A DNA stretch of 64,000 nt from Bradyrhizobium sp. WSM1417 (GCF_000515415.1 NZ_KI911783.1:1042292-1106291), one strand, 5' to 3'. Shown: positions 10,066 through 20,023, numbered from the stretch's first letter. Program-made: numbers and translations. The notes: generated by a model from the letters alone, not told the origin.

Positions 10066-10252
10066 GCGGAAACAAGGTTCTGAGCGAGCGGCAGTTCGCC
10101 TTAATGGGCGCATGCCTTGAGAAGGCGATCTCTGGCACGCGAATATGCCAAATGTAAGAATCGCTTCCGGGTTTTTCAGCCCTCCGGACCCGATTTCAGG
10201 AATGCGTTATTGGGCGTCGCGCCGCGGGCCGTCCCGCGCTAGAAAGCCGACA

Positions 10253-10462
10253 ATGAGTGACCAGTCTCCCGTTCCCGACCGCAAGCAGCTCACGCCGGCC
10301 GCCCAGCGTGCGCTGGCCGAGGCTGAAGCGCGCCGGCAGGCCGCGGCGGTCCGAGCCAAAAACGACGCCCAGGCGGCGCCAAAGGAGTTGCAGGGGCCAA
10401 AAGGACCCGAGCCGACCCGCTACGGCGATTGGGAGCGCAAGGGCATCGCTTCCGACTTCTGA
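10253..10462 (+). CDS. DUF1674 / SDHAF4-like succinate dehydrogenase assembly protein
   Basis: A 69-residue protein of low complexity at the N-terminus (Ala/Gln/Arg-rich) that ends in EPTRYGDWERKGIASDF. This tail is the hallmark of DUF1674, the bacterial counterpart of the mitochondrial succinate dehydrogenase assembly factor SDHAF4, which binds flavinylated SdhA and helps form the SdhA-SdhB dimer. No sdh genes are in the window. The start follows a plausible AG-rich leader (agaaagccgaca). Pairing with rsmB is common in Alphaproteobacteria. The function is inferred from the tail motif alone. Confidence 0.85.
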   Translation: MSDQSPVPDRKQLTPAAQRALAEAEARRQAAAVRAKNDAQAAPKELQGPKGPEPTRYGDWERKGIASDF

Positions 10463-10519
10463 AGCCCGTCTTGTGAGGCTCGCTTGCCGGACTGCCCGAC
10501 TCAGCCCTAGCGTGCGCGG

Positions 10520-11107
10520 ATGTCGCGTTTCGATCCAAGCCATCCGTATCGGCCTTCGTACAGCGGCTCGCCGTTTGGTCGCCGGTTCTCAGGCCTGTTG
10601 CCGTGGATGTTCGTGGTCGGAATCGTGGTGGCCGTGGTGTTCACGTTCCGGCACGGGATGAACGGGCCTTTCCATCGTGCGACTGACGGCCAATCGCGGG
10701 ACGCCGAAATCATCTTACAGCAGGGCAATCCCGACATTCGTCAGACGGTCGACGTCATCCGCACCATCGACGGCGACACCTTTCTTGCGCGCGTGCATCA
10801 GCAGGGCGGCCGCGACCTCGTCGCGCGCGTTCGCCTGCGCGGCATCGATGCACCCGAGATGAAAGCCTCCTGCCAGGAGGAACTGGACAAGGCCGAAGCC
10901 GCGGCCCGCGCATTGCGCGACCTGCTCGGCCAAGGTGGCGTGACGATTACCCATCTTGGACCTGACAAATACGGCCGCGTTCTCGCTGACGTCGCGACCA
11001 AACGCACGGCCAATGTCTCGGCGGCGTTGCTCGCGGGCGGCTACGCCCGGAGCTACAATGGCGGCCATCGCGACGGCTGGTGCGCGCGGAGCTGGCGCTT
11101 CTGGTAA
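10520..11107 (+). CDS. Membrane-anchored thermonuclease (SNase-like) family protein
   Basis: 195 residues. One hydrophobic segment near residues 29-46 (LPWMFVVGIVVAVVFTF) anchors the protein, leaving the catalytic domain outside. The SNase fold is marked by IRTIDGDTFLA, by VRLRGIDAPE, which holds the catalytic Arg and Glu, and by DKYGRVLADV, with the second catalytic Arg, so all three active-site residues are kept. Family members cut DNA or RNA with calcium, or have moonlighting roles. It begins 57 bp after the SDHAF4-like gene and may share its transcript. A perfect hairpin follows its stop. Confidence 0.88.
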   Translation: MSRFDPSHPYRPSYSGSPFGRRFSGLLPWMFVVGIVVAVVFTFRHGMNGPFHRATDGQSRDAEIILQQGNPDIRQTVDVIRTIDGDTFLARVHQQGGRDLVARVRLRGIDAPEMKASCQEELDKAEAAARALRDLLGQGGVTITHLGPDKYGRVLADVATKRTANVSAALLAGGYARSYNGGHRDGWCARSWRFW

Positions 11108-11113
11108 CAAAAA

Positions 11114-11135
11114 AGCCGCGTCGAAAGACGCGGCT
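11114..11135. terminator. Bidirectional intrinsic terminator
   Basis: A perfect 9-bp stem (AGCCGCGTC / GACGCGGCT) closed by a GAAA tetraloop, preceded on the plus strand by a run of six A. Read on the minus strand it is a classical hairpin followed by TTTTTT, fitting the end of the convergent L,D-transpeptidase gene; it also lies 6 bp past the nuclease stop. Confidence 0.85.
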
Positions 11136-11162
11136 CTTGCCGTCTCGCCCTGATGCCGGCGA

Positions 11163-11678
11163 TCAGCGCGTCACGACCACCGTCGTGCCGACCGAGACGC
11201 GGCTGTAGAGATCCGTGATGTCGTCGTTGAGCATGCGGATGCAGCCATAGGAGACGAAGCCGCCGATCGAGCCCGGCACGTTGGTGCCGTGGATGGCATA
11301 TTCGCCGCCGGACAGGGTCATGGCCGCGACGCCCATCGGATTGCGCGGCGAGCCGCCCGGGATGACGTCCGGGATGCTCGGCTTGTCGCGCTTCACCTCG
11401 GCGGGCGGCGCCCAGGCCGGATTGCGGTACTTGCCGTCGATGCGGGTGGTGCCGGCCCACTGCTTCCCGGACTTGCCGACGCCGACCGGATAGCGCACGG
11501 CGTGGCCGCTATCGAGAACGAGATAGAGCCGACGCTCGTTGGTTTTGACCACAATGGTGCCCGGCGAATAGTCGGCCAGGTGCGTTCCCACCATTTCCGG
11601 CCGCGCCTGCGCCGCCGTCGACATCAAGACCCCAGCCCCGATGGTGGCGGCCAGCGCCACAGCAATCCTCATCGACAT
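11163..11678 (-). CDS. L,D-transpeptidase (YkuD domain)
   Basis: 171 residues with a signal peptide (MRIAVALAATIGAGVLMSTA, cleavage near AQA-RPE). The YkuD catalytic motif is complete: HGTN, then SYGCIRM, whose Cys is the nucleophile, with the family Arg two residues on. TIVVKTNERRLYLVLDSG opens the domain. Such enzymes form 3-3 peptidoglycan cross-links or attach proteins to peptidoglycan in the periplasm; Rhizobiales encode many of them. The start at MSMRIAV has AAGGGG about 10 bases upstream, better than the alternative 11 codons earlier. Monocistronic, facing the nuclease gene across the terminator. Confidence 0.93.
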   Translation of the reverse strand: MSMRIAVALAATIGAGVLMSTAAQARPEMVGTHLADYSPGTIVVKTNERRLYLVLDSGHAVRYPVGVGKSGKQWAGTTRIDGKYRNPAWAPPAEVKRDKPSIPDVIPGGSPRNPMGVAAMTLSGGEYAIHGTNVPGSIGGFVSYGCIRMLNDDITDLYSRVSVGTTVVVTR

Positions 11679-11984
11679 CGATTTTCCCCTTGCCCCGAAC
11701 GGACCGTCCAAAATTACGCAAAACCGGCAATCGCTGGCCCGCCAAGCCCTTGTTAGAAGTCCTTGTCAGGGGACATTCTTAACCGCGCTTGTTAACCGCA
11801 TGGTTTCCACGCACGGCCGCCAAGGGCCAGGCAGCAGGGGGAACAAAGGAAATGTTCGAAACAAAGTAAATGACCTGAAAACAACACTCAGCGGGAAACA
11901 TGCCCGGGCGCCCGGGCGCGGCCTGACAAGTGCGTGAGGGTATGAACGGCCGTTGTTCGGGGGAGCGCTAACGTGGAGATGCGG
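11679..11984. other. Non-coding region upstream of the L,D-transpeptidase
   Basis: No convincing coding frame was found. The segment next to the transpeptidase start is AT-richer than its surroundings (runs such as ttcttaaccgcgcttgttaacc and gttcgaaacaaagtaaatgacc) and probably contains that gene's promoter. A GC-rich self-complementary patch (CCCGGGCGCCCGGGCG) lies near 11904-11919. The adjoining part up to 12125 is a palindromic repeat listed separately. Confidence 0.5.
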
Positions 11985-12125
11985 TCTCGTGTTCCGGACA
12001 CGGCGCAGCGCGAAGCAGTGCGACGCTGAGCCGGGAGCCAGAAAGCCACAGAGTCTGCGGTTGCATAGGCCCCGGCTCAACAGCGCACCGCCAAAGAGCG
12101 TTGCGCTGCGTCCGGGGGCACGAGA
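11985..12125. repeat. Palindromic intergenic repeat, family D
   Basis: An imperfect long palindrome. It begins TCTCGTGTTCCGGACACGGC and ends GCGTCCGGGGGCACGAGA, with inner arms GACGCTGAGCCGGG and CCCCGGCTCAACAGCG. It ends 5 bp past the acetyl-CoA synthetase stop and could serve as its transcript end. This is the only copy of this family in the window; it resembles repeats I associate with Bradyrhizobium intergenic regions. Confidence 0.75.
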
Positions 12126-12130
12126 CTGCC

Positions 12131-14077
12131 TTACGCCGACTTCTTGTTCTGCCGGTTCTTGACGAGGTCGTCGACCACGCCGGGATCGGCCAGGGTCGAG
12201 GTGTCGCCCAGGCTGCCCGGCTCGTCCTCGGCGATCTTGCGCAGGATGCGGCGCATGATCTTGCCCGAGCGGGTTTTTGGCAGGCCGGGCGAGAACTGGA
12301 TTTGGTCGGGCGCAGCGATCGGGCCGATCTCCTTACGGACCCAGGTGACGAGCTCCTTGCGCAGATCCTCGGTTGGCTCGATGCCGGCCATCAGGGTCAC
12401 ATAGGCGTAGATGCCCTGGCCCTTGATGTCGTGCGGGTAACCGACCACGGCGGCTTCAGAGACCTTCTCGTGTGCGACCAGTGCACTCTCGACTTCCGCC
12501 GTGCCCATGCGGTGGCCGGAGACGTTGATGACGTCGTCGACGCGGCCAGTGATCCAGTAATAACCGTCGGCATCGCGTCGGCAGCCGTCGCCCGTGAAAT
12601 ACTTGCCCTTGTAGGTCGAGAAGTAAGTCTGCTCGAAGCGGGCGTGGTCGCCATAGACCGTGCGCATCTGGCCCGGCCATGACCGCGTCAGGCACAGATT
12701 GCCGGATGTCTCGCCGTCCAGCACGTTGCCGTCGGCGTCGACGATCTCGGGCACCACGCCGAAGAACGGCTGCGTCGCCGAGCCCGGCTTGAGCTTCGTG
12801 GCGCCGGGTAGCGGCGTGATCAAAATGCCGCCGGTCTCGGTTTGCCACCAGGTGTCGACGATCGGGCAGCGGTCGTCGCCGACAACGCGGTGATACCACT
12901 CCCACGCTTCCGGATTGATCGGCTCGCCGACCGAGCCGAGCAGGCGCAGGCTGGCGCGCGAGGTCTTCTTCACGGGCGCGTCGCCGCTCTGCATCAGCGC
13001 GCGGATCGCCGTCGGCGCGGTATAGAAGATGTTGACCTTGTGCTTGTCGATGACGTTCCAGAATCGCGAATTATCCGGATAATTCGGCACCCCTTCGAAC
13101 ATCAGCGTGGTCGCGCCGTTGGCGAGCGGTCCGTAGAGAATGTAGCTGTGGCCGGTGACCCAGCCGACGTCGGCGGTGCACCAGTAGATGTCGCCGTCGT
13201 GATAGTCAAAGACGTATTGATGCGTCATCGCGGCGAACACGAGGTAGCCGGCGGAGGTGTGCAGCACGCCCTTGGGTTGGCCGGTCGAGCCCGAGGTGTA
13301 GAGGATGAACAGCGGATCCTCGGCGTGCATGTGCTCGACCGGGCATTCCGTCGTCACCATTTTGGCGGCGTCGTGGTACCAGAGGTCGCGCGAGGGATTC
13401 ATTTCGACCGCGCCGCCGGTGCGCTTGACCACGATGACCCAGTCGACGCCGTCTGCCTTGGCGAGCGCCGCGTCGACATTGGCTTTCAGCGGCACCTTCT
13501 TGCCGCCGCGCAGGCCCTCATCCGCGGTGATGATCACCTTGGACTGGCAGTCGTTGATGCGCTGGGCGAGGCTGTCGGGCGAGAAGCCGGCGAACACCAC
13601 GGAGTGAATCGCGCCGATCCGCGCGCAGGCCAGCATCGCGTAGGCCGCCTCCGGAATCATCGGCAGGTAGATGGTGACGCGGTCGCCCTTCTTGACGTTC
13701 CGGGTGCGCAGGATGTTGGCCATCCGGCAGACCTCGTCGTGCAGCTCCTTGTAGGTGATGTGCCGGGATTGTGAGGGATCGTCGCCTTCCCAGATGATCG
13801 CGGTCTGGTTGGCGCGGCTGTGGAGATGGCGGTCGATGCAATTATGGGCGACGTTGAGGATGCCGTCCTCGAACCATTTGATCGAGATGTTGCCGGGCGC
13901 GAAGGAGACGTTCTCGATCTTGGTCGGCGCGTGCATCCAGTCGATGCGCTTGGCCTGCTCCGCCCAGAAACCGTTCGGGTCCGAGATCGAGCGGGCGTAC
14001 ATGTCCTTGTACTTGGCCTGGTCGACCCAGGCGCGCTTCGCCCATTCCGCGGGGACGTCGTAGATCTTCTCGGACAT
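12131..14077 (-). CDS. acsA: Acetyl-CoA synthetase (acetate-CoA ligase, AMP-forming)
   Basis: 648 residues, typical length. It makes acetyl-CoA from acetate, ATP and CoA in the cytosol. Visible ANL-superfamily motifs are the P-loop [14 protein letters not shown], the adenylate-binding [10 protein letters not shown], the hinge [17 protein letters not shown] and the C-terminal [11 protein letters not shown], whose Lys is the catalytic residue commonly silenced by acetylation. The start at MSEKIYD is preceded by an excellent ribosome site (GGAGGGAAGC); the ten upstream codons are not conserved. It is divergent from topoisomerase IB over 396 bp and seems monocistronic. Confidence 0.97.
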   Translation of the reverse strand: MSEKIYDVPAEWAKRAWVDQAKYKDMYARSISDPNGFWAEQAKRIDWMHAPTKIENVSFAPGNISIKWFEDGILNVAHNCIDRHLHSRANQTAIIWEGDDPSQSRHITYKELHDEVCRMANILRTRNVKKGDRVTIYLPMIPEAAYAMLACARIGAIHSVVFAGFSPDSLAQRINDCQSKVIITADEGLRGGKKVPLKANVDAALAKADGVDWVIVVKRTGGAVEMNPSRDLWYHDAAKMVTTECPVEHMHAEDPLFILYTSGSTGQPKGVLHTSAGYLVFAAMTHQYVFDYHDGDIYWCTADVGWVTGHSYILYGPLANGATTLMFEGVPNYPDNSRFWNVIDKHKVNIFYTAPTAIRALMQSGDAPVKKTSRASLRLLGSVGEPINPEAWEWYHRVVGDDRCPIVDTWWQTETGGILITPLPGATKLKPGSATQPFFGVVPEIVDADGNVLDGETSGNLCLTRSWPGQMRTVYGDHARFEQTYFSTYKGKYFTGDGCRRDADGYYWITGRVDDVINVSGHRMGTAEVESALVAHEKVSEAAVVGYPHDIKGQGIYAYVTLMAGIEPTEDLRKELVTWVRKEIGPIAAPDQIQFSPGLPKTRSGKIMRRILRKIAEDEPGSLGDTSTLADPGVVDDLVKNRQNKKSA

Positions 14078-14473
14078 GCTTCCCTCCACATACGGCAAGC
14101 CGAGCACAGACCACGGGCGAGCCGACTATCGTTGAACCGATTATGCGTCGGGCTAACCGGACCCGACAAGGTGCACAAGCTGGACCTTCGGCGAGCAGCC
14201 TGCCATGCGGAGGATCAAGCCGCTCCGTGCGACTGTCGCAGTTTTGAAACAGGGCGACGGGGGCTTTCGGGTCTTTACCGAGATCCTCGGAATGGGCCGG
14301 CGCAGAGCGCCATGCTCCCGGCAGCGGTATTTAGAAACCGCCCTCCCTGATTCGGGACTCGCAATGCGGTTCGGAACACCCTAAATGGCCAACCCGGGTC
14401 CAACGAGACCCCTTGGAACAAAAATCAGAACAGCGGCATTGACCGATAACAAACAGGGCTAAGGCATAAGACT
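14078..14473. other. Divergent control region between acsA and topoisomerase IB
   Basis: 396 bp without a supported gene. It must hold the promoters of both flanking genes. A TTGACC box at about 14438 near an AT-rich stretch, 30-35 bp before the topoisomerase start, could be part of its promoter, but no clear -10 box was found. No repeat, RNA gene or riboswitch was recognised. Confidence 0.45.
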
Positions 14474-15643
14474 ATGATGGATCAGCAGAATCTCGGGACT
14501 TTGCGGCCCGCTTCAGCCGATCCTGCAGCCATTGCGCTGGCCAAAGCCCTCGGACAATGGCCGAAACCGGCCGGCTCCGGCCGTCCCAGTCCGAAAAAAG
14601 CGTTCGACACGGCGCCTGCGGCGACGGTCGAGGCCCTCGCCAAGGAACTGGGCCTGCGGCTCGGCGACCAGAACGAGCTGACCATTCGCCGCATCAGGCG
14701 CGGCAAGGGCTATTCCTTCGTGCGGCCCAACGGCGTCCACATCCGCGATGCCCGCACCATTCGGCGGCTGCATTCGATGGCAGTGCCGCCGGCCTATCGC
14801 GAGGTGCGCTACTCGGCCGATCCGAGCACGCATCTTCAGGCGGTGGGACGCGATGCCGCGGGCCGGCTGCAATATCGCTATCACGCCGATTGGGAGAAGG
14901 TCCGCGAGCAACGCAAGGCGCATCGCCTGGAGAAGCTCGTCGGCGCGCTGCCCAAGATCCGGCGCAAGGTCTCGGCGTTCCTGTCGGGCGACGAGCCGAC
15001 CCGCGAGTTCGCGCTCTCGGCCGTCATCGAACTGATTGCGCGCACCGCGATCCGCCCCGGCAACGAATCCTATGCCCGTCTCAACGGCACCCGCGGCGCC
15101 ACCACGCTGCTGAAGTCCAACGTCTCGCTGGAAGACGACAGCTTCGTGCTGACCTTCAAGGCGAAGGGCGGCAAGGCCGTGCGCAAGGAGTGCGACGCGG
15201 CCAAGCTCGTGCGCGCCATCGGCATTTTGCAGGGCGTTCCCGGCAAGCGCATGTTCCAGTATCGCGATCCCTATGGCATCGTGCGTGCGGTTAGCACCAC
15301 CCAGGTGAACGCGTTTCTGCGCGAGATCGCCGGCATCAAGATCTCGCTGAAGGATTTCCGCACGCTGATGGCTTCCGCCGTCGTCGTGGAATCGCTGTCG
15401 CGGATCACGCCGGCGACCAGCCAGCGCGGCCGCAAGAAGCAGGTGCTGGAGGCGATCCGCGGCGCTGCCGATCAGCTCTCCAACACGCCGGCGATCTGCC
15501 GCAAGAGCTATGTTCACGACACCATCGTCACCGCGTTCGAGGACGGCATCCTCGAACGCTTCGCTGCGACCATGAAGGGCCAGCGCTCGCAGGCCAGGCG
15601 CGAGCAACTTTTGCAGCAGGTGGTGGCGACCGCGGCGGTCTAA
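14474..15643 (+). CDS. DNA topoisomerase IB (poxvirus/bacterial type)
   Basis: 389 residues. Relaxes supercoiled DNA through a 3'-phosphotyrosyl intermediate without ATP. The N-terminal domain holds GKGYSFVRPNGVHIRD and RRLHSMAVPPAYREV; the catalytic domain has the active-site residues in AIRPGNESYARLNGTRGATT (first Arg), the Lys-containing FKAKGGKAVRKE and the nucleophile Tyr346 in CRKSYVHD. The usual His-Pro after the Tyr region is His-Asp here. An Ala/Pro-rich N-terminal stretch of about 50 residues precedes the domain. Either of two consecutive Met codons may start it; AAGG lies upstream. Convergent with the SRPBCC gene, 11 bp apart. Confidence 0.93.
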   Translation: MMDQQNLGTLRPASADPAAIALAKALGQWPKPAGSGRPSPKKAFDTAPAATVEALAKELGLRLGDQNELTIRRIRRGKGYSFVRPNGVHIRDARTIRRLHSMAVPPAYREVRYSADPSTHLQAVGRDAAGRLQYRYHADWEKVREQRKAHRLEKLVGALPKIRRKVSAFLSGDEPTREFALSAVIELIARTAIRPGNESYARLNGTRGATTLLKSNVSLEDDSFVLTFKAKGGKAVRKECDAAKLVRAIGILQGVPGKRMFQYRDPYGIVRAVSTTQVNAFLREIAGIKISLKDFRTLMASAVVVESLSRITPATSQRGRKKQVLEAIRGAADQLSNTPAICRKSYVHDTIVTAFEDGILERFAATMKGQRSQARREQLLQQVVATAAV

Positions 15644-15654
15644 CCTCGGCGTCG

Positions 15655-16110
15655 TTACGCCTTGTTGGAAACGCCGTTGTCGGGACCGGGATCGCCGCCC
15701 GCGGCGGCCGTCGTGAGCCGTCCCAGATAATGCGCCCATCCCGTCGTGTGTGCGGCAGCCTGTTCCTCGGTCGGCAGCCCGCTATGGGTCATGCGCAGCA
15801 ATGTGCCGCCGTCGCGTTCAATCAGGTCGATCTCAATCAGGCTCGAGCCGGGCGGCACTTCCTGGCCGCCCTCCCATCCAAACGTGTAGGCGAGACGATG
15901 CACCGGCACGACTTCGCGGAACGCGCCGCGGGCGACGCCGCCGCGGGGGCCGATGCCTTTGAGCAGATACAGTCCGCCGGGATGCGGCTCCGTGGTCGCG
16001 TCGGAACCCATCCAGCTCAAAATCTTCTCGGGGTCGGTCAGGTAGGCGAAAACGGTGGCACGTGGGGCCGCGATCTGGGTTTCGCGTCGCACTATGAACG
16101 GTTCGGTCAT
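15655..16110 (-). CDS. SRPBCC (AHSA1-like) domain protein
   Basis: 151 residues forming a single START-like beta-alpha fold. The family opening is clear (FIVRRETQIAAPRATVFAYL, then TDPEKILSWMG), followed by the PGGLYLL strand region and DGGTLLRMTHSGLP near the end. Members of this group (activator of Hsp90 ATPase homologue 1-like) bind hydrophobic ligands or are of unknown function; in bacteria they often pair with an ArsR-type regulator, which is not seen here. The divergent neighbour is a nucleotide cyclase. No specific ligand can be suggested. Confidence 0.85.
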   Translation of the reverse strand: MTEPFIVRRETQIAAPRATVFAYLTDPEKILSWMGSDATTEPHPGGLYLLKGIGPRGGVARGAFREVVPVHRLAYTFGWEGGQEVPPGSSLIEIDLIERDGGTLLRMTHSGLPTEEQAAAHTTGWAHYLGRLTTAAAGGDPGPDNGVSNKA

Positions 16111-16211
16111 CGGCGATCATCCCTGGGCTGACTGTGGGACATGGCGGCGCCCGCGCGGCCCGTCAAGGATTGCCCGTGACAAAGAGGGCCAGGCTTCGTC
16201 ATGATCGTGCC

Positions 16212-17306
16212 ATGCACCTCTCGCCGACGCTCGCCTGGCTTGTCGATGCCGCCGCCGATAGCGCCGGGGCCGACCGCCTGCTCGCGGACCTCGGCGCACA
16301 TCTGGTCGCCGACGGCGTGCCGCTTGCGGCAGGCAGCCTGACACTCCAGGTGCCACATCCGCTGATCGCGAAGCGGACATGGTTGTGGCGCGCGGAGAGC
16401 GGCCGGGTGATCGAAGCGCTCGGCTTCGCACCAGGCGGCCTCGCGCCCGACCCGCCCAACGATGCCGGCCGCCGCTGGCTGCGCGACATCGCGGAGGGTG
16501 AGGTGCACGAAGATTTGGTCGGCCGGCCCGACGGGCCGTTGCTTGGTTGGATTGGGCCGCGTCCATTCACCGCGGACGAGACCGAGCAATTGCGCCAGGC
16601 CGCGCGCTTTGCCGCGACGCCTCTTGCGGTGCTTGCCGCGCGTGCAACCTTGCGCGCGACGCTTGATGCCTATCTCGGCAAGCGCAGCGCGGAGCGGGTG
16701 CTGGCGGCACCCCTGCGGCGCGATCTCGGCGAGACCATTCAGGCCGCGCTACTCTATGCCGATCTGCGCAACTTCACGCTCCTGTCGGAAACCACGCCAC
16801 CTGCCGGCGTCATCGCGGCGCTCGATGCCTGGTTCGATCGCATCGCCGGTGCGGTCCACGCTTTCGGCGGCGAGGTGCTGAAATTCATCGGCGACGGCGT
16901 GCTCGCGATCTTTCCGGTGGTCGGGGCGTCACCGCGCCAAGCGTGCGATGCAGCTCTGCGTGCCGCGAGCGCAGCCGAAGCCGGGATGGCCTATCTCAAC
17001 GCGGAGCGCCGTGCCCAGGGTCTGCCGCCGCTCGCGTTCGGCGCGGCGCTGCATCTTGGCGAGATGCTATGGGGCAATATCGGCGCGGCCAACCGGCTCG
17101 ATTTCACGGCGATCGGTCCCGCCGTCAATCTCGCCAGCCGGCTCGAAGGATTGTGCAAGCCGCTCGGCAGAACCGTGATGGTGTCGGGCGCGCTCGCCGC
17201 GGAGACGGACATGCCTCTGATCGCGCTCGGATCGCATGCGCTGCGCGGCATTGCCGCGCCATGCGAGGTGTTTGCGCTGCCGGAGAAGCAAGCTCCGATA
17301 TCGTAG
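16212..17306 (+). CDS. Class III adenylate cyclase with unassigned N-terminal domain
   Basis: 364 residues. Residues 180-345 are a class III cyclase catalytic domain: metal ligands Asp184 (YADLRNFT) and Asp228, and the adenine-selecting pair Lys224 (LKFIGDGV) and Asp297 (RLDFTAIG), so ATP is the expected substrate and cAMP the product. The transition-state Asn and Arg are present in VNLASRLEG. Residues 1-170 (for example DEDLVGRP-like and TADETEQLRQAARFAA) look like a degenerate sensor domain, possibly GAF-like, that I cannot assign. No membrane span is visible. A GTG at 16176 could extend it by 12 residues. It is the first of two cyclases in this window. Confidence 0.87.
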   Translation: MHLSPTLAWLVDAAADSAGADRLLADLGAHLVADGVPLAAGSLTLQVPHPLIAKRTWLWRAESGRVIEALGFAPGGLAPDPPNDAGRRWLRDIAEGEVHEDLVGRPDGPLLGWIGPRPFTADETEQLRQAARFAATPLAVLAARATLRATLDAYLGKRSAERVLAAPLRRDLGETIQAALLYADLRNFTLLSETTPPAGVIAALDAWFDRIAGAVHAFGGEVLKFIGDGVLAIFPVVGASPRQACDAALRAASAAEAGMAYLNAERRAQGLPPLAFGAALHLGEMLWGNIGAANRLDFTAIGPAVNLASRLEGLCKPLGRTVMVSGALAAETDMPLIALGSHALRGIAAPCEVFALPEKQAPIS

Positions 17307-17386
17307 CGCGCATGAGCGTAGCGACATGCGGGATCCCAGCAGTAGTCCCGGATATCGCTTCGCTCGTCCGGGCAACAGCACCTAAG
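17307..17386. repeat. Short palindromic intergenic repeat fragment
   Basis: Fills the gap between the convergent cyclase and EVE-domain genes. It contains GCGTAGCGACATGCGGGATC followed by TCCCGGATATCGCTTCGC and CGTCCGGGCAAC, a combination resembling dispersed Bradyrhizobium intergenic repeats with self-complementary GTCCCGGA/TCCGGGC arms. Only a partial copy; family assignment is tentative. Confidence 0.5.
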
Positions 17387-17387
17387 C

Positions 17388-17807
17388 CTACATCCCGCCC
17401 ATCTTGCAGACGAGCTTCCATTCCTCGGCCGTCACCGGCTGCACCGAAAGGCGGGAATATTTCACCAGCGCCATGTCGGCGAGCTTCTTCTCGGCCTTGA
17501 TCGCGGCCATCGTCACCGGACTCTTCAACGGCTTGTCGGCCTTGATGTCGACGCAGACGAATTTTTCGGTCTTGTCGGTCGGATCGAGGTAGGCTTCCTT
17601 GACGATCTCCGCGATGCCAACGATCTCCTTGCCCTCGTTGGAATGATAGAAGAACGCCTTGTCGCCCTTCTTCATCGCGACGAGATTCTGACGCGCGGTG
17701 TAATTGCGTACGCCGGTCCAGGCTTCACCCTTGGCGCCTTTCGCCACCTGCTGGTCCCAGGACCACACCGATGGCTCGGATTTCACCAGCCAGTACGCCA
17801 TGTTCAT
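17388..17807 (-). CDS. EVE domain-containing protein
   Basis: 139 residues, nearly all one EVE domain of the PUA-like superfamily, related to human THYN1. Family landmarks are the opening [49 protein letters not shown] and the Trp/Tyr cage region. EVE domains bind modified bases such as 5-methylcytosine derivatives in DNA or RNA. The gene overlaps the gpsA stop by 4 bp (ATGA), so it is translationally coupled as the last gene of tsaD-gpsA-EVE. Start is either of two Met codons two residues apart. Confidence 0.92.
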   Translation of the reverse strand: MNMAYWLVKSEPSVWSWDQQVAKGAKGEAWTGVRNYTARQNLVAMKKGDKAFFYHSNEGKEIVGIAEIVKEAYLDPTDKTEKFVCVDIKADKPLKSPVTMAAIKAEKKLADMALVKYSRLSVQPVTAEEWKLVCKMGGM

Positions 17808-18784
17808 TCCTCTGCCTTGAAAGGTCGCGTCATGAGCCCCGAGATCGCGGCGTCGATCGTGCTTCTGCCGGTCAGGATCGATGCGACGGCCTCCGATACC
17901 GGCATTTCGATGCGTTGTGAAGCCGCGAGCTCGATCAGTACCGGCGCGGTGAATTCGCCTTCGGCAAGCTTGCCGGCGGGCGGCTGCTCGCTGCGGCCAA
18001 GCGCCAGGCCGAGCGCGAAATTGCGCGATTGTGGGCTCGAGCAGGTCAGGATCAGATCGCCGAGGCCAGACAACCCCGTGAGTGTTTCGCTGCGTGCGCC
18101 GAGCGCGCGGCCGAGGCGTGTCAGCTCGGCAAAGGCGCGGGTGGTGAGTGCGGCTTGGGCGGAAGCGCCGAGCTTGCGCCCGACCGCGATGCCGACCGCG
18201 ATCGCGAGCACGTTTTTGGCGGCGCCGCCGATCTCGACGCCGCGGACATCGGTGGAGTGATAGGGCCGGAACGTCGGCGAGCCCAGCGCCTGTACCAGGC
18301 TGTTGGCCAGCGCTTCCTCCCTCGCAGCCAGCGTGACCGCGGTCGGCAGGCCACGCGCGACATCGTCGGCAAAGCTCGGGCCCGACAGGATCGCCGGCTG
18401 CGCGTGAGGCGCGGCCTCGACGATCACGTCGGTCATGAATTTATGGGTGCCGTGCTCCATGCCCTTGGCGCAGGCAATGATCGGCACCGGCTTTTCCAGG
18501 TGCGAGGCGAGCATGTTGACAGCACCGCGCAGATGCTGCGCGGGCACGGCGATCAGCAGCATGTCCGCCTGCGCGGCGAGCGCCAGTTCGCTCGTCACGA
18601 CGATCTCCGGAGCAAGCCGCACGCCGGGCAGCCGCGGATTGTCGCGGCTGGATGCGATCCGCGTCGCGTGCTCGGGATTGCGCGCCCACAGCGTCACGTT
18701 CCGTCCGGCCCGCGCCGCCACCATCGCCAGCGCCGTGCCCCAGGCGCCCGCGCCGATCACCGCAACAGATCGGAACGCGGTCAT
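17804..18784 (-). CDS. gpsA: Glycerol-3-phosphate dehydrogenase [NAD(P)+]
   Basis: 326 residues. Reduces dihydroxyacetone phosphate to sn-glycerol-3-phosphate for phospholipid backbones. The N-terminal Rossmann domain begins [32 protein letters not shown] and [10 protein letters not shown] follow. The substrate domain has the catalytic lysine in [13 protein letters not shown] and [12 protein letters not shown]. It starts 2 bp after the tsaD stop and overlaps the EVE gene by 4 bp, a tight three-gene operon. Confidence 0.97.
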   Translation of the reverse strand: MTAFRSVAVIGAGAWGTALAMVAARAGRNVTLWARNPEHATRIASSRDNPRLPGVRLAPEIVVTSELALAAQADMLLIAVPAQHLRGAVNMLASHLEKPVPIIACAKGMEHGTHKFMTDVIVEAAPHAQPAILSGPSFADDVARGLPTAVTLAAREEALANSLVQALGSPTFRPYHSTDVRGVEIGGAAKNVLAIAVGIAVGRKLGASAQAALTTRAFAELTRLGRALGARSETLTGLSGLGDLILTCSSPQSRNFALGLALGRSEQPPAGKLAEGEFTAPVLIELAASQRIEMPVSEAVASILTGRSTIDAAISGLMTRPFKAEE

Positions 18785-18786
18785 CG

Positions 18787-19860
18787 CTAGTATCCCGCGC
18801 GCGTCTTGCCGTATCCGGCGGGTGCCGTCGCGTTCGCATCGAGCAGCCAGCGCGCGCGGGGCTGTGCTTCCATCGTGTCGGTCATGCCGAGTGCGAGACG
18901 TTCGGCGCCGGCCCAGGCGATCATCGCACCGTTGTCGGTGCAGAGCGCCGGCGGCGGCATGATCAATTGTGTACCGGCTTTGCTCGCAACGTCATGCAGC
19001 GCGTCGCGGATCGCCTGATTGGCAGCGACACCGCCGGCCGCCACCAGCGCACGCGGCGCGCCGAACTGCTCGCGGAAGAGTTTGAGGCCGACGCTCAACC
19101 GGTCGGCGGTGGAGTCGAGCACGGCAGCCTGAAAGCTCGCGCAGAGATCGCTGACGTCCTGCGGCGTGATCTCGGCCAACCGGCTCGCTTCGTTGCGCAC
19201 CGCCGTCTTCAATCCCGAGAGCGAGAAGTTGGCGTCGGGGCGTCCCTGCAGCGGCCGCGGAAACGCAAATCGCGCCGGATCGCCGTTGGCTGCCGCGCGC
19301 TCGACCTGCGGCCCGCCCGGATAGGGCAGGCCCAGCATCTTCGCGACCTTGTCGAAGGCTTCGCCGATCGCATCGTCGACGGTGGTGCCGAGCCGCACAT
19401 ACTGGCCGACGCCGGTGACGGCAACGATCTGGGTATGGCCGCCCGAGGCGAGAAACAGGCAATAGGGAAATTCGAGTGCGTCGGTCAGGCGCGGTGTCAG
19501 CGCATGCGCTTCCAGATGGTTCACCGCGACCAGCGGCGTGTCGTGCACCATCGCGATCGCCTTCGCGGTGGTGAGCCCGACGATGACGCCGCCGATCAGT
19601 CCCGGGCCTGCGGCGGCCGCGACACCGTCGAGCTGGGCGAAGTCGATGCCGGCCTCAGTCATGGCGCGGTCGATGATGCCGTCGAGCAGGTCGACATGGG
19701 CGCGGGCCGCGATCTCCGGTACCACGCCCCCGAAACGGGCATGCTCCTCGACCTGCGACCACACGATATTGGACAGGATCTTGCCGCTGCCGTCAGGCGC
19801 ACGCTCGATTACCGCCGCGGCGGTCTCGTCGCAGGTGGTTTCGATGCCCAGTACCAGCAT
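18787..19860 (-). CDS. tsaD: tRNA N6-adenosine threonylcarbamoyltransferase TsaD
   Basis: 357 residues. Catalyses transfer of threonylcarbamoyl to A37 of tRNAs reading ANN codons, working with TsaB and TsaE. Seen: the opening [16 protein letters not shown] of the ASKHA ATPase fold, the metal-binding HLEAH in [17 protein letters not shown], and a C-terminal metal/nucleotide region ending near TDNGAMIAW. The start matches the family and excludes 34 non-conserved upstream codons. It heads the tsaD-gpsA-EVE operon and is divergent from hemD over 163 bp. Confidence 0.97.
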   Translation of the reverse strand: MLVLGIETTCDETAAAVIERAPDGSGKILSNIVWSQVEEHARFGGVVPEIAARAHVDLLDGIIDRAMTEAGIDFAQLDGVAAAAGPGLIGGVIVGLTTAKAIAMVHDTPLVAVNHLEAHALTPRLTDALEFPYCLFLASGGHTQIVAVTGVGQYVRLGTTVDDAIGEAFDKVAKMLGLPYPGGPQVERAAANGDPARFAFPRPLQGRPDANFSLSGLKTAVRNEASRLAEITPQDVSDLCASFQAAVLDSTADRLSVGLKLFREQFGAPRALVAAGGVAANQAIRDALHDVASKAGTQLIMPPPALCTDNGAMIAWAGAERLALGMTDTMEAQPRARWLLDANATAPAGYGKTRAGY

Positions 19861-20023
19861 TGGCGAATTGCTATCCAATTTGCGCCTTCTCACGCCCCTT
19901 GCGCTCATCCGCAAAGCAGAGTTCTGGTACGTCCGGTAGCATTCCGGGGTCGGCCAACGCAATCGTCACGCGCGGCCGTCCCTCGTGAAAGCGCCACCGC
20001 CACGTGGTTCGGGAACACAAGCG

